64,000 nt of DNA from Aquimarina sp042434915 (GCF_042434915.1 NZ_CP170198.1:124001-188000); one strand, 5' to 3'; numbered from the stretch's first letter, positions 8,818 to 17,291 are shown. A program made the numbers and translations. The notes: generated from the letters alone by a model not told the origin.

Positions 8818-10035
8818 ATGAAATCAAACACATTTGTATTAACCGGCATCACAGGACATTTAGGAAGACATGTTTTTTTTGAAATCATTAAAGATCATAT
8901 GAGTGATCTTGACGCTCTTAAAATTTTTATTTTAGGTCGTTCTTCTAAAGAGAATTCTCTATCAAAGCGTATCGAAGATATTTTAACAACTGATGGTAAA
9001 GACTATCTAATGTTGGATTCTGAGAGTATGCGCAAGGTAAAATCATTTAATGCTACTAATGTATCGTATCTCGATATAAATTTATCGGGAGATGAATTAA
9101 TCGGTACCGATGCTTTAGCAAAGCTTACGAACGTACAAATTGACCATTTTCTTCATATTGCAGCTGCGACTAGTTTTAGGACTGATGATAAGACAGTACA
9201 AAGACTTCATGCAACGAATGTAATGGGAACCTCCAAGATTCTAGAATTAGTGTCAAAACTAGAGGTCAAAGAGTTTAGTTATGTGAGTACAGCATACGCT
9301 TGCGGAAAAACTTATGGAGCGATTGAGCCAGATTATACCAACATGGATCAAGAGTTTAGAAATCCTTATGAAAAGAGTAAGCTCGAGGGTGAACTATTAG
9401 TTCATGAGTTCGCAAAAAAAACAGGCATACGATACAGAATTTTTAGACCTTCAACCATTTCTGGACGCTTGTTAGAACAGAAAAAAGGAGCTATAAATAA
9501 GTTTGACGTGTTTTATGGTTGGGTTGCATATTTTTTAAAATGGAAACTTCCAAAATTGCAAAATGTTGAAAATTTATATACCGAAGAAATTGCTTCTGAT
9601 ATACGAATAGCTATCAATAAAAATGCAGGTATCAATATTGTACCCGTTGATTTTGCAGCCAAAGTATTATATAATGTATGTAAGCATAATATAGCAGGTC
9701 AAAATTTTCATTTGGTAGGAGAAGAAGAAACGCCTCATGAATATTTCTTGACAAATCTCCTTAAAGATATTGCGGTCACTGATTTTTCATTTGTGAAGGC
9801 TATCCCAACAGATCCAAACCCTTTTGAACAACACTATTATGCTACAGTTGGTGCTATTTTTACTGGGTATCTAGTGCAGGATCCAATTTATTTTAAAACA
9901 GATAATTTACAGGATCTTTATAAAAAATTAAATTTGGAGTGTCCAAAAATAAATGATGAAAACTTAGCACACCTAGTGTCCTATGCAAAGTCTAAGAATT
10001 TTGGGATTAAGCTTGCTGTACCAGAAACGGCTTAA
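8818..10035 (+). CDS. Thioester reductase-like extended SDR (NAD_binding_4)
   Basis: 405 aa Rossmann-fold protein. The N-terminal nucleotide loop is TGITGHLGRHVF (GxxGxxG near residue 9), the substrate strand is VSTAYACGKTYG near residue 157, and the catalytic YxxxK is Y184-EKS-K188. The layout matches the male-sterility/thioester-reductase branch, which reduces acyl thioesters with NAD(P)H or acts on related substrates. There is no carrier or adenylation domain attached, so the substrate is unknown. It is a single-gene unit ending in a strong terminator. Confidence 0.75.
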   Translation: MKSNTFVLTGITGHLGRHVFFEIIKDHMSDLDALKIFILGRSSKENSLSKRIEDILTTDGKDYLMLDSESMRKVKSFNATNVSYLDINLSGDELIGTDALAKLTNVQIDHFLHIAAATSFRTDDKTVQRLHATNVMGTSKILELVSKLEVKEFSYVSTAYACGKTYGAIEPDYTNMDQEFRNPYEKSKLEGELLVHEFAKKTGIRYRIFRPSTISGRLLEQKKGAINKFDVFYGWVAYFLKWKLPKLQNVENLYTEEIASDIRIAINKNAGINIVPVDFAAKVLYNVCKHNIAGQNFHLVGEEETPHEYFLTNLLKDIAVTDFSFVKAIPTDPNPFEQHYYATVGAIFTGYLVQDPIYFKTDNLQDLYKKLNLECPKINDENLAHLVSYAKSKNFGIKLAVPETA

Positions 10036-10127
10036 GGATAGTATCCATTTTTAGATCATAGTAGGACAGTAAAATTTTTTTGCTACAAAGATATGCAGTA
10101 AAACGATTACTAGCCTAGATTGTACGT

Positions 10128-10175
10128 AACGTGTACTTTTTAGAATTTTTTTCTACAAGTACACGTTATTTTTTT
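10128..10175 (+). terminator. Rho-independent terminator after SDR gene
   Basis: Perfect 11-bp stem AACGTGTACTT (10128-10138) with AAGTACACGTT (10157-10167), followed on the plus strand by an A and seven Ts. The loop is 18 nt and partly T-rich. Confidence 0.8.
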
Positions 10176-10248
10176 GTCTGTTATACTGTTAGGACTTTAA
10201 AGGCTCAAGTAAATTGAATTGCTAAGATTATGCATAGTTAGGTTGTGC

Positions 10249-10560
10249 TTATTTCGCAAAATGCTCAGCACCCCATGCATCCAAACTTCTCAAAATTGAC
10301 TCCAAAGAGCGTCCTTTTGTGGATAAAGTGTATTCTACCTTAGGCGGAACGCTTGCAAAAACTTTACGTTCAACAAGTCCGTCACGTTCTAATTCTCGTA
10401 CAGACTGTGTAAACATTATATGCGAAATAGTGCCCACCTGTTTCTGTAAAACTCCAGAGCGAAGCGGTTGCTCTAAAAGATGAAATAGAAGTAAAGGTTT
10501 CCATTTAGTACCAATTAAGTTCATCGTATAATGTAAGGGACAGTAATTATTTTTGCTCAT
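10249..10560 (-). CDS. HxlR-family winged-helix transcriptional regulator
   Basis: 103 aa, typical HxlR length. Conserved pattern: a Cys near the N-terminus (NYCPLHYTMNLIGTKWKPLLL), the HTH segment GVLQKQVGTISHIMFTQSVRELERDGLVER, then the wing VPPKVEYTLSTKG. HxlR regulators often respond to electrophiles or oxidation through the N-terminal Cys. It is divergent from the VOC gene with 121 bp between, so it may control that gene and itself. Confidence 0.9.
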   Translation of the reverse strand: MSKNNYCPLHYTMNLIGTKWKPLLLFHLLEQPLRSGVLQKQVGTISHIMFTQSVRELERDGLVERKVFASVPPKVEYTLSTKGRSLESILRSLDAWGAEHFAK

Positions 10561-10631
10561 CTTAGGTTTTTAAATGTTTCATAACGTGCATAGTACTCCT
10601 TTTGGTACGTATCTAATGATTAGGTAAGGTA

Positions 10632-10662
10632 TTGTTTGACTGTGTGTTATAGCTTATTTTTG
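10632..10662 (+). promoter_or_regulatory. Promoter of VOC gene
   Basis: A -7 box TATTTTTG at 10655-10662 (matching TAnnTTTG) with a TTG 20 bp upstream at 10632-10634. The start codon follows 20 bp after the box. It lies in the HxlR/VOC divergent region, where HxlR binding would be expected. Confidence 0.6.
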
Positions 10663-10681
10663 CAATATAAATTTATAAATC

Positions 10682-11194
10682 ATGAAAGCAACTAAAACAT
10701 ATCCAAAATCTTTTTCGCATATTGGGATAACGGTACCTGATATTTATAAAGCCGTCAAATTTTATACAGATGTAATGGGTTGGTATACTATTATGGAGCC
10801 CTCGATAGTAAAAAAAGAAAAGGAAACAGCTATTGGTCAAATGTGTATTGATGTTTTTGGAGAAGACTGGAACAATTTTGAAATAGCACATCTTGCTACT
10901 TCTGATGGAATCGGAGTCGAATTATTTTCTTTTCAGAACAAACCAAAAGATGCTGCTGCATTTAATCCATTTGCCACAGGGTTATTCCATTTTTGTATTC
11001 AAGATCCTAATATTGAAGAACTCGTTGATAAAATCGTAGCCAATGGAGGTAAACAACGTATGCCAATACGCTCCTATTATCCAAATGAGAAACCTTTTAA
11101 AATGTGTTATGTCGAAGATCCCTTTGGTATTGTATTCGAAATCTACACACATAGTTACGAGTTGACCTATTCTTCTGGAGCCTATTCTGGTTAG
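10682..11194 (+). CDS. VOC-superfamily (glyoxalase/bleomycin-resistance fold) protein
   Basis: 170 aa. Two beta-alpha-beta-beta-beta units can be recognised: FSHIGITVPDIYKAVKFYTD at the start and the second ending MCYVEDPFGIVFEIYTH. Candidate metal ligands are the His in SHIG, Glu in GVELF, His in LFHFC and Glu in VFEIY, in the usual H/E/H/E order. VOC enzymes handle small electrophiles or aromatic ring cleavage; with a divergent HxlR regulator a detoxification role is plausible but not shown. Confidence 0.8.
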   Translation: MKATKTYPKSFSHIGITVPDIYKAVKFYTDVMGWYTIMEPSIVKKEKETAIGQMCIDVFGEDWNNFEIAHLATSDGIGVELFSFQNKPKDAAAFNPFATGLFHFCIQDPNIEELVDKIVANGGKQRMPIRSYYPNEKPFKMCYVEDPFGIVFEIYTHSYELTYSSGAYSG

Positions 11195-11316
11195 TGATGT
11201 TACAGCAAAGTGCGTTGTTGTTGAAATATATGATTTGATATAGTCGAACTTATCCTTAGCTTACGCATTAATTGGTATACTATGGTATGCGCCTTTTAGG
11301 TAGGTAAATAATTACT

Positions 11317-11808
11317 GTGAATACAATGCAACAACACATAATAAAAGAGGTATTCGATCCTGCTAAATTACCAATAAACAACTATAGTATCGAGAATGAA
11401 AGTCAAAAGTACAAAGCTTGTCAATTTGAATTAGGAAATGTAAAGATCATTTCTAGAAATGCGAAAATAACACCTAAAAAGGTTGGGCAGTTTGTAACTT
11501 TTTGGAAGCGTAGCACAACAGGTTTGACAGAACCATTTAGTGAAAGTGATCGCTTTGATGCTTATATTGTTAATGTAGAAACTAAAAATGCCATGGGGCA
11601 ATTTGTTTTTCCTAAAGCTGTGTTGATTGAAAAAGGAATCGTAGCCAGTTCATCAAAAGAGGGTAAAAGAGGTTTTAGGGTATATCCATCATGGGATACT
11701 CCTACCAGCAAACAAGCGATAGGAACGCAACAATGGCAACTCAACTATTTTTTTAAGTTGTATGAAGAAAACTGGAAGAGAAGAGTGAAAGCTTTATATC
11801 ATCTATAA
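11317..11808 (+). CDS. MepB family protein
   Basis: 163 aa from a GTG at 11317; an in-frame ATG at 11326 is an equally good start. The sequence matches the MepB pattern: a central GQFVTFWKRS, then FDAYIV, QFVFPKAVL, KRGFRVYPSWDTP and a terminal WQLNYF. MepB was named from the Staphylococcus aureus mepRAB locus, but its biochemical role is unknown. There is no efflux gene beside it here. Confidence 0.8.
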   Translation: MNTMQQHIIKEVFDPAKLPINNYSIENESQKYKACQFELGNVKIISRNAKITPKKVGQFVTFWKRSTTGLTEPFSESDRFDAYIVNVETKNAMGQFVFPKAVLIEKGIVASSSKEGKRGFRVYPSWDTPTSKQAIGTQQWQLNYFFKLYEENWKRRVKALYHL

Positions 11809-11954
11809 GCAAATAATTATACTAAATCAAATGTACTTTTTTTATAATTTGGAACTTCAAAGAAAGGGGTTGTGCACATTGCAATTAGGTGTTTATAAAG
11901 TGGGTATCTGTCAGCTTAGATCATTCATTCTTCTTTTGACAAGTTTACCTATAG

Positions 11955-12224
11955 TTATGATATGATTTTGAACCCCTCAAAATGTTTAAGTGAACCAATA
12001 GTGTGCGTAACTTGTAGGACATTTGCAAATTCTGGACCTATGGCACACCATGCTAACAATTGAGCAAGCTGTTCCTCAGAGCCTTCAGCTTCGATATAAA
12101 CAGAGCCATTTGCCAAATTTTTTACAAATCCATAAATAGTAAGTTCGTTGGCTTTTTCTAAAGTGCTCTTTCGATACCAAACACCTTGCACTTTTCCAGA
12201 TACGATTATTGAGTAATGAAGCAT
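11955..12224 (-). CDS. acyP: Acylphosphatase
   Basis: 89 aa, standard acylphosphatase length, which hydrolyses acyl phosphates. The phosphate-binding loop reads GKVQGVWYRKST with the catalytic Arg (GVGFR in most members, here GVWYR), and the catalytic Asn is in YGFVKNLANGSVYIEAEG. The C-terminal FEGFKIIS matches the family's closing strand. Single gene, convergent with MepB. Confidence 0.9.
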   Translation of the reverse strand: MLHYSIIVSGKVQGVWYRKSTLEKANELTIYGFVKNLANGSVYIEAEGSEEQLAQLLAWCAIGPEFANVLQVTHTIGSLKHFEGFKIIS

Positions 12225-12567
12225 AGAATAATATTAGCTGTAAAGTAATAGAAAATCTTTTGAGATATTTTTAAATTCATGTTAATCTATTTTTTACAAA
12301 CTACAATTAATACTTATAAAGGTGCTATGTAGTCTTGTAATATTTTGTGGGAATTAGAATGCTTAGAATCAATAAAAGGTTTGGGTAAAATCAACTACAT
12401 CGGGAGTGTATATAGCTCTTTTATGTAGTTGTACCGTATTGATAGCAACCCATTTTTATGATAAATATCATTGTTTACAATGAAAACTTTCTTGTGTGAC
12501 ATAAGTCACTGATCAAAAAATGATTACTAATTATTTTTATAGTGTTTAAAAATAAAATTTAATCAAA
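12225..12567. other. Intergenic region with a 9-bp inverted repeat and the sulfur-gene control site
   Basis: About 340 bp. It holds CAACTACAT (12392-12400) and ATGTAGTTG (12423-12431), a possible stem of unknown role, and at its right end the palindrome plus -7-like box described at 12496-12539. No ORF is seen. Confidence 0.5.
12496..12539 (+). promoter_or_regulatory. Palindromic regulator site and promoter of first sulfur gene
   Basis: GTGACATAAGTCAC (12496-12509) is a 5-4-5 palindrome. A -7-like box TATTTTTA starts at 12532, 29.5 bp from the palindrome centre, and the ATG follows at 12568. The same arrangement recurs at the next two units, which places the dyad near -41, as for class II Crp/Fnr activators (inference). 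Confidence 0.65.
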
Positions 12568-13980
12568 ATGAAAGTAGAACAAATTTATACAGGATGTATA
12601 GCTCATGCAGCTTATTATATTGAAAGCAACGGTGTGGCGGCAGTTTTTGATCCGCTACGCGAAGTTAAGCCATATATAGATCGTGCTCAAATAGATAATG
12701 CAACAATAAAGTACGTATTTGAAACACATTTTCATGCAGACTTCGTAAGTGGACATTTAGATTTACATAAAAAAGCAGGTTCAGAAATTGTATTTGGTCC
12801 AGGAGCCAAGCCAGCATATCCAGCAACAATAGCCAGCGATGGTCAGTTATTTGAGGTTGGTGCATACAAGGTTAAAGTAATCCACACGCCAGGCCATACA
12901 ATGGAAAGTACTACATACCTACTAATCGATGAAAACAATAAAGAACATGGTATTATTACTGGAGATACTTTATTTATTGGAGATGTTGGGCGTCCCGACT
13001 TAGCACAACACGTTGTCTCAGACTTAACAGAAGAAAAGTTAGCTGGTTACTTATATGATTCTCTTAGAAATAAGATTATGCCCTTAAGTGATGATTTAAT
13101 AGTATATCCTAATCATGGGGCAGGATCAGCTTGCGGTAAAATGATGAGTAAAGAAACAACAGACACGCTAGGAAATCAAAAAAAGACTAACTATGCGTTA
13201 CAAGATATGACCAAACAAGAATTTATTAAAGCTCTTTTAACAGGTCTCACCGCACCTCCAGGATATTTTCCTCAAAATGTATTGATGAATATCAGAGGAT
13301 ATGAAAGTCTTGATACTATAATGGATAGGGCTACAAAAGCGTTAACTCCCGACGAGTTTGAGTTAATAGCAAATGAAACTGGAGCGCTAATGCTCGATAC
13401 GCGTGATGCTAATGATTTTGCCAAAGGTTTTATTCCTAATAGTATCAATATAGGTTTAGATGGTAACTTTGCTCAATGGGTAGGAGAAATGATCCCAGAT
13501 ATAAAGCAACCAATACTTTTAATCACTGATGCTGGTAAGCAAGAAGAGGCAATTACACGATTATCTAGAGTAGGTTATGACTATACTGTTGGATACTTAA
13601 AAGGTGGATTTACATCTTGGCAAGAACTCGGTAAGGATATTGAGACTATAGACCGTATCACATCTTCAGAATTTGAAAAAGAGTATAAGAATCATAAGCC
13701 ATTAGTGATAGATGTACGTAAGAAAAGTGAATATCAATCTGAACATGTAATTGATGCTGTCAACATACCTTTAAATGAAATTAATCAGCATCTATCTCAA
13801 TTTCCTAAGAATAAGCCTTTTGTTATTCATTGCGCAGGAGGTTATAGAAGTATGATAGCTGCAGCAATTCTCAAACAACGAGGTTGGGACAATTTTGAAG
13901 ACGTTATAGGAGGGTTTAAAGCTATTTCAGAAACGAAAGTTCCAAAATCAGCATATGTATGCCCTACCACATTATTATAA
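12568..13980 (+). CDS. Persulfide dioxygenase-rhodanese fusion (CstB-like), copy 1
   Basis: 470 aa. The N-terminal metallo-beta-lactamase domain (about 1-250) has THFHADFVSGH near residue 54, GHTMEST, GDTLFIGDVGRPDL and NHGAGSACGK, as in ETHE1-type persulfide dioxygenases. Next comes a rhodanese fold without an active Cys (LLITDAGKQEE), then a C-terminal active rhodanese with Cys422 in HCAGGYRS. This PDO-pseudorhodanese-rhodanese order is that of CstB, which oxidises persulfide to sulfite and makes thiosulfate. Cytoplasmic. A tandem paralogue and a sulfur transporter follow. Confidence 0.9.
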   Translation: MKVEQIYTGCIAHAAYYIESNGVAAVFDPLREVKPYIDRAQIDNATIKYVFETHFHADFVSGHLDLHKKAGSEIVFGPGAKPAYPATIASDGQLFEVGAYKVKVIHTPGHTMESTTYLLIDENNKEHGIITGDTLFIGDVGRPDLAQHVVSDLTEEKLAGYLYDSLRNKIMPLSDDLIVYPNHGAGSACGKMMSKETTDTLGNQKKTNYALQDMTKQEFIKALLTGLTAPPGYFPQNVLMNIRGYESLDTIMDRATKALTPDEFELIANETGALMLDTRDANDFAKGFIPNSINIGLDGNFAQWVGEMIPDIKQPILLITDAGKQEEAITRLSRVGYDYTVGYLKGGFTSWQELGKDIETIDRITSSEFEKEYKNHKPLVIDVRKKSEYQSEHVIDAVNIPLNEINQHLSQFPKNKPFVIHCAGGYRSMIAAAILKQRGWDNFEDVIGGFKAISETKVPKSAYVCPTTLL

Positions 13981-14005
13981 CTACTATTTTTAAATTTAGC
14001 AATAA

Positions 14006-14035
14006 CTCGGATCTCTAAGAATGGATACGAGTTTT
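14006..14035 (+). terminator. Weak terminator between the two sulfur fusion genes
   Basis: CTCGGATC (14006-14013) pairs with GATACGAG (14024-14031), with one mismatch, followed by TTTT. It lies just before the control site of the second copy, which supports separate transcription units. Confidence 0.4.
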
Positions 14036-14052
14036 GCTTAATTTAACTCTGT

Positions 14053-14096
14053 GTAACTTAAGTTACTGTTATGTTTTTGAAAACTAGATACTTTTA
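14053..14096 (+). promoter_or_regulatory. Palindromic regulator site and promoter of second sulfur gene
   Basis: GTAACTTAAGTTAC (14053-14066) is a perfect 14-bp palindrome. The -7-like box TACTTTTA starts at 14089, again 29.5 bp from the palindrome centre. If this promoter is right, the ATG at 14071 lies upstream of the transcription start and cannot be used, which favours the ATG at 14122. Confidence 0.65.
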
Positions 14097-14121
14097 CATC
14101 ATAGAATTAAAAACAGAAAAT

Positions 14122-15531
14122 ATGAACGTTGAACAAATCTATACGGGTTGCCTAGCACAAGGTGCCTATTACATCGAGAGTAATGGCGAGGTTGCCATTA
14201 TCGATCCGTTGAGAGAGGTAACACCCTATGTAAATAGAGCCAAAATCAATAAAGCAAAAATTAAATATATTTTTGAAACACATTTTCACGCAGATTTCGT
14301 GAGTGGACATGTGACTCTTGCAAAAGAAACAGGAGCACCGATTATCTATGGTCCTAATGCAAATCCTTCTTTTGATGCTATTATTGCTACAGATGGTCAA
14401 GAGTTCAAAGTAGGAGATGTAACCATTATCGCTTTACACACGCCAGGTCATACCATGGAAAGTACCACCTATTTATTAAGAGATGAAAATGAGAAAGATT
14501 ATGCCATTTTTAGTGGAGATACATTGTTCTTGGGAGACGTAGGGAGACCAGATCTAGCTCAAAAAATGGGTGTTTTAACAGAACGAGACTTAGCAGGATT
14601 TTTATATGATAGCTTACGCAAAAAAATAATGCCTCTTGCAGATGATGTTATTGTCTATCCAGCTCACGGCGCAGGTTCTGCTTGTGGAAAAAACATGATG
14701 AAAGAAACTGTGGATACCTTAGGTAATCAAAAGCAAATGAATTATGCACTACGTGCAGACATGACCAAAGAAGAATTCATTGCCGAGGTCATAGATGGTT
14801 TGTTGCCCCCGCCTCAATACTTTCCAGCAAATGTTAGGCTGAATAAAGAAGGATATACTGATATTGAAGAAGTATTAAGAAGAGGCACACAAGCATTATC
14901 ACCAGATGCATTCGAAGCCGCTGCAAATGAAACAGGAGCAGTTGTCTTGGATGTTAGACATCAAGACGATTTTGCAAAAGGACATATTCCTCGATCAATA
15001 TTTATAGGTTTAGATGGTAGTTTTGCACCTTGGGTTGGTGCCTTAGTTGCAGATGTAAAACAACCTATACTTTTAGTTACTGATGAAGGTCGAGAAGAAG
15101 AAGCTGTTACAAGACTTTCTCGCGTAGGTTTTGACAATACATTGGGTTACTTAAAAGGCGGGTTTGAAGCTTGGAAAAAGGCAGCTAAAGAATATGACGT
15201 AGTAAGTTCTGTAACGGCTACACAATTCAAGAATGACCTTGAAGATGAAAAACTACCTGTATTTGATGTTCGTAAGGAGAGTGAGTATTTGTCAGAGCAC
15301 GTAATAGATGCAAACAACACACCTCTGGATTTCTTGAACAATCATTTAGCAGAATTTCCTGAGGACAAACCTTTCTTTGTACACTGTGCAGGAGGTTATA
15401 GAAGTATGATTGCTTCTTCCATTTTAAAAAGTCGTGGCATCCATAATTTAATTGACGTAAAGGGTGGTTTTAAAGCCATAAAAGAAGCAGGAGTACCTGC
15501 GACTGATTATGTTTGCCCTTCAACACTTTAA
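14122..15531 (+). CDS. Persulfide dioxygenase-rhodanese fusion (CstB-like), copy 2
   Basis: 469 aa from the ATG at 14122, chosen because MNVEQIYTGC lines up with MKVEQIYTGC of the first copy; the frame is open from 14071 but that part overlaps the regulatory region. Same domains: THFHADFVSGH, GDTLFLGDVGRPDL, AHGAGSACGK, a Cys-less middle rhodanese (LLVTDEGREEE) and an active C-terminal one (HCAGGYRS, Cys422). The two copies are alike throughout but not near-identical, so the duplication is old. Both keep all catalytic residues, so both are probably active. Confidence 0.9.
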   Translation: MNVEQIYTGCLAQGAYYIESNGEVAIIDPLREVTPYVNRAKINKAKIKYIFETHFHADFVSGHVTLAKETGAPIIYGPNANPSFDAIIATDGQEFKVGDVTIIALHTPGHTMESTTYLLRDENEKDYAIFSGDTLFLGDVGRPDLAQKMGVLTERDLAGFLYDSLRKKIMPLADDVIVYPAHGAGSACGKNMMKETVDTLGNQKQMNYALRADMTKEEFIAEVIDGLLPPPQYFPANVRLNKEGYTDIEEVLRRGTQALSPDAFEAAANETGAVVLDVRHQDDFAKGHIPRSIFIGLDGSFAPWVGALVADVKQPILLVTDEGREEEAVTRLSRVGFDNTLGYLKGGFEAWKKAAKEYDVVSSVTATQFKNDLEDEKLPVFDVRKESEYLSEHVIDANNTPLDFLNNHLAEFPEDKPFFVHCAGGYRSMIASSILKSRGIHNLIDVKGGFKAIKEAGVPATDYVCPSTL

Positions 15532-15655
15532 AAATCGAGAACTATGAAAAATTTAAATCAAAATCAATGGTAAATGTTACTCTTAACCCTATAGCAGGGG
15601 GAGATTTAAATTTTTCTTGATATTTCGTGTGATTTTTTATAAAAACTTTTCTTCA

Positions 15656-15699
15656 GTAACCTAGGTTACATGAAAATTGTAAGGGATAGCTTTTCTTTG
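15656..15699 (+). promoter_or_regulatory. Palindromic regulator site and promoter of YeeE/YedE operon
   Basis: GTAACCTAGGTTAC (15656-15669) is a perfect palindrome. TTTCTTTG at 15692-15699 is one base away from TAnnTTTG and starts 29.5 bp from the dyad centre, the same register as at the two upstream genes. Confidence 0.65.
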
Positions 15700-15717
15700 T
15701 GAAAAATAAATATAAAT

Positions 15718-16275
15718 ATGAACTGGATTTACGAACCTTGGCCTTGGTATATATCAGGCCCAATGATTGCTTTTGTTATGTTTTTACTGCTTATGGTAGG
15801 TAAAAATTTCGGAATGTCTGCTAACCTTAGAACCATGTGTACTATTTGTGGAGCAGGTAATAAAGCAGACTTTTTTAATTTTGAATGGAGATCTCAAAAA
15901 TGGAATTTGATAGTTATTCTTGGAGCTGTGATCGGGGGATTTATTGGGTCTCATTTTTTGACAATAGATATGGCGGTGGCTATAAACCCAGAAACTATAA
16001 TGGATTTAAGCGAACTTGGATTTAACAGTGCAGGAAAATCCTATTTGCCTAACGAGTTGTTTGATACTCAGTCCTTACTTAGTTTTAAAACAATTTTAAT
16101 CCTTACTATTGGTGGGGTTTTGGTAGGTTTTGGAGCAAGATATGCCGGAGGTTGTACTTCGGGACACGCGATATCTGGATTAAGTGATTTACAATTGCCA
16201 TCACTCATTGCAGTAATAGGTTTCTTTATAGGAGGTCTAATAATGATTCATTTTCTTTTTCCTTTAATATTTTAA
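15718..16275 (+). CDS. YeeE/YedE-type sulfur transporter, N-terminal half
   Basis: 185 aa integral membrane protein with about five helices. The signature GFGARYAGGCTSGHAISGLS (Cys within GGCTSGH) is the conserved pore motif of YeeE/YedE proteins, which carry thiosulfate or related sulfur compounds across the inner membrane. A further CTICGAG lies near the N-terminus. The stop is 2 bp before the next gene, which encodes the other half, so this is a split two-subunit transporter fed by, or feeding, the adjacent persulfide enzymes. Confidence 0.85.
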   Translation: MNWIYEPWPWYISGPMIAFVMFLLLMVGKNFGMSANLRTMCTICGAGNKADFFNFEWRSQKWNLIVILGAVIGGFIGSHFLTIDMAVAINPETIMDLSELGFNSAGKSYLPNELFDTQSLLSFKTILILTIGGVLVGFGARYAGGCTSGHAISGLSDLQLPSLIAVIGFFIGGLIMIHFLFPLIF

Positions 16276-16277
16276 TT

Positions 16278-16691
16278 ATGAGAACACTTATATATTTAGG
16301 TATCGGAATCCTTTTTGGGATCACAATGTTTAAATCCGAAGCCGCCTCATGGTTTCGTATTTATGAAATGTTCAAATTTGACGCATTCCACATGTACGGA
16401 ATTATAGGTTCTGCACTTATAATTGGTATTATCGTAGTACAAGCAATAAAGAGTTTTAAAATTAAATCTTTTTATGGCGAAAAAATTCAATTTACTCCAA
16501 AAGCCAAAAGCTTTAGTCGTTATATGTTTGGTGGAATTATATTTGGTTTAGGTTGGGCATTAGCAGGAGCTTGTCCAGGACCAATGTTTACATTAGTTGG
16601 AGCTGGATATGTACCCATTTTAATTGTAATCGTTGCTTCTATTGTAGGGACTTTTCTTTATGGTATATTAAAAGATAAGTTACCTCACTAA
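16278..16691 (+). CDS. YeeE/YedE-type sulfur transporter, C-terminal half (DUF6691-like)
   Basis: 137 aa, four hydrophobic helices. The second-half signature GLGWALAGACPGPMFTLVGA carries the partner Cys in GACPGP. It starts 2 bp after the first half, so translation is probably coupled. Together the two proteins make the pseudo-symmetric YeeE/YedE channel. A terminator-like stem follows about 115 bp downstream. Confidence 0.85.
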   Translation: MRTLIYLGIGILFGITMFKSEAASWFRIYEMFKFDAFHMYGIIGSALIIGIIVVQAIKSFKIKSFYGEKIQFTPKAKSFSRYMFGGIIFGLGWALAGACPGPMFTLVGAGYVPILIVIVASIVGTFLYGILKDKLPH

Positions 16692-16805
16692 GCATATTTT
16701 ATTTAAAGTAACTCGCAGCTATTGATTTGATTAGTAAACGGTTATTATTGTGCACACTAAGTAGAGAAGAACTATAGCGCAGATTACTTTTTGTAATTCT
16801 AATTG

Positions 16806-16871
16806 AAAGCTATTAAAAGGGTTAGAACTAGATTTTTTAGTCGAGTTGTGATGTTTTTAATAGCTTTTTTT
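16806..16871 (+). terminator. Terminator after sulfur transporter operon
   Basis: AAAGCTATTAAAA (16806-16818) is complementary to TTTTTAATAGCTTT (16854-16867), with the T run continuing to 16871. The loop is long (about 35 nt), so folding is plausible but not certain. Confidence 0.5.
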
Positions 16872-17051
16872 ATTAAACGATACAAGAGAGTTTTAAATGA
16901 ATTGATTTGCTACAAACTAAGTAACAGAAATAGATCCAAGAGAATAAAAGAGAAGTAAAAACAATAGGTATAAGTCATTTATAAGACTTTCAATATGATT
17001 TCTAAAATACCTTTTTGTAATCGCTCAAGCGAAGTATATAAGCTGAAAATA

Positions 17052-17090
17052 AAAAGGGAACTTTCAAACTAATTTTGAAAGTTCCCTTTT
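17052..17090. terminator. Bidirectional terminator at the prophage left edge
   Basis: AAAAGGGAACTTTCAAA (17052-17068) pairs perfectly with TTTGAAAGTTCCCTTTT (17074-17090), a 17-bp stem with a 5-nt loop and A/T tracts on both sides. It directly abuts the tRNA 3'-end remnant and was probably the terminator of the tRNA transcription unit. Confidence 0.8.
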
Positions 17091-17091
17091 A

Positions 17092-17112
17092 GTGACCTCG
17101 GCAGGATTTGAA
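17092..17112 (-). other. tRNA 3'-end remnant, candidate attL of the prophage
   Basis: Read on the minus strand this is TTCAAATCCTGCCGAGGTCA: a T-arm start (TTCAAATCC) followed by an acceptor 3' strand, as at the end of a bacterial tRNA gene. The rest of the tRNA is missing because the sequence diverges after 17112. Tyrosine-integrase phages commonly recombine in tRNA 3' ends and leave this duplicate. The intact tRNA would be expected beyond the integrase, right of the window. Confidence 0.65.
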
Positions 17113-17150
17113 ATTGTTTTTATCCAATTAATAATCAAGCATTTATATTT

Positions 17151-17291
17151 TTATTGGGTAGTTGTTGGGACAACCATGTCCAATTTATCCTCTGATTTAA
17201 TAAGCTTACTCTCTACAAATGTAAGATCCAATAGGTTTTGTACCTCCTTAGATTGGGTAAGCTCCTCTTTTGTATGTTTTATAAAACCCAT
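17151..17291 (-). CDS. Small protein of unknown function, 46 aa
   Basis: Begins MGFIKHTKEELTQSKEVQN and ends DMVVPTTTQ, a charged, helical-looking sequence with ordinary codon use. A good -7 box (TATATTTG, 17321-17328) and a perfect operator-like dyad lie just upstream, leaving a leader of about 25 nt. That layout makes it more believable than the competing plus-strand frame (17092-17412), whose translation is low-complexity. No family is recognised. Confidence 0.5.
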   Translation of the reverse strand: MGFIKHTKEELTQSKEVQNLLDLTFVESKLIKSEDKLDMVVPTTTQ

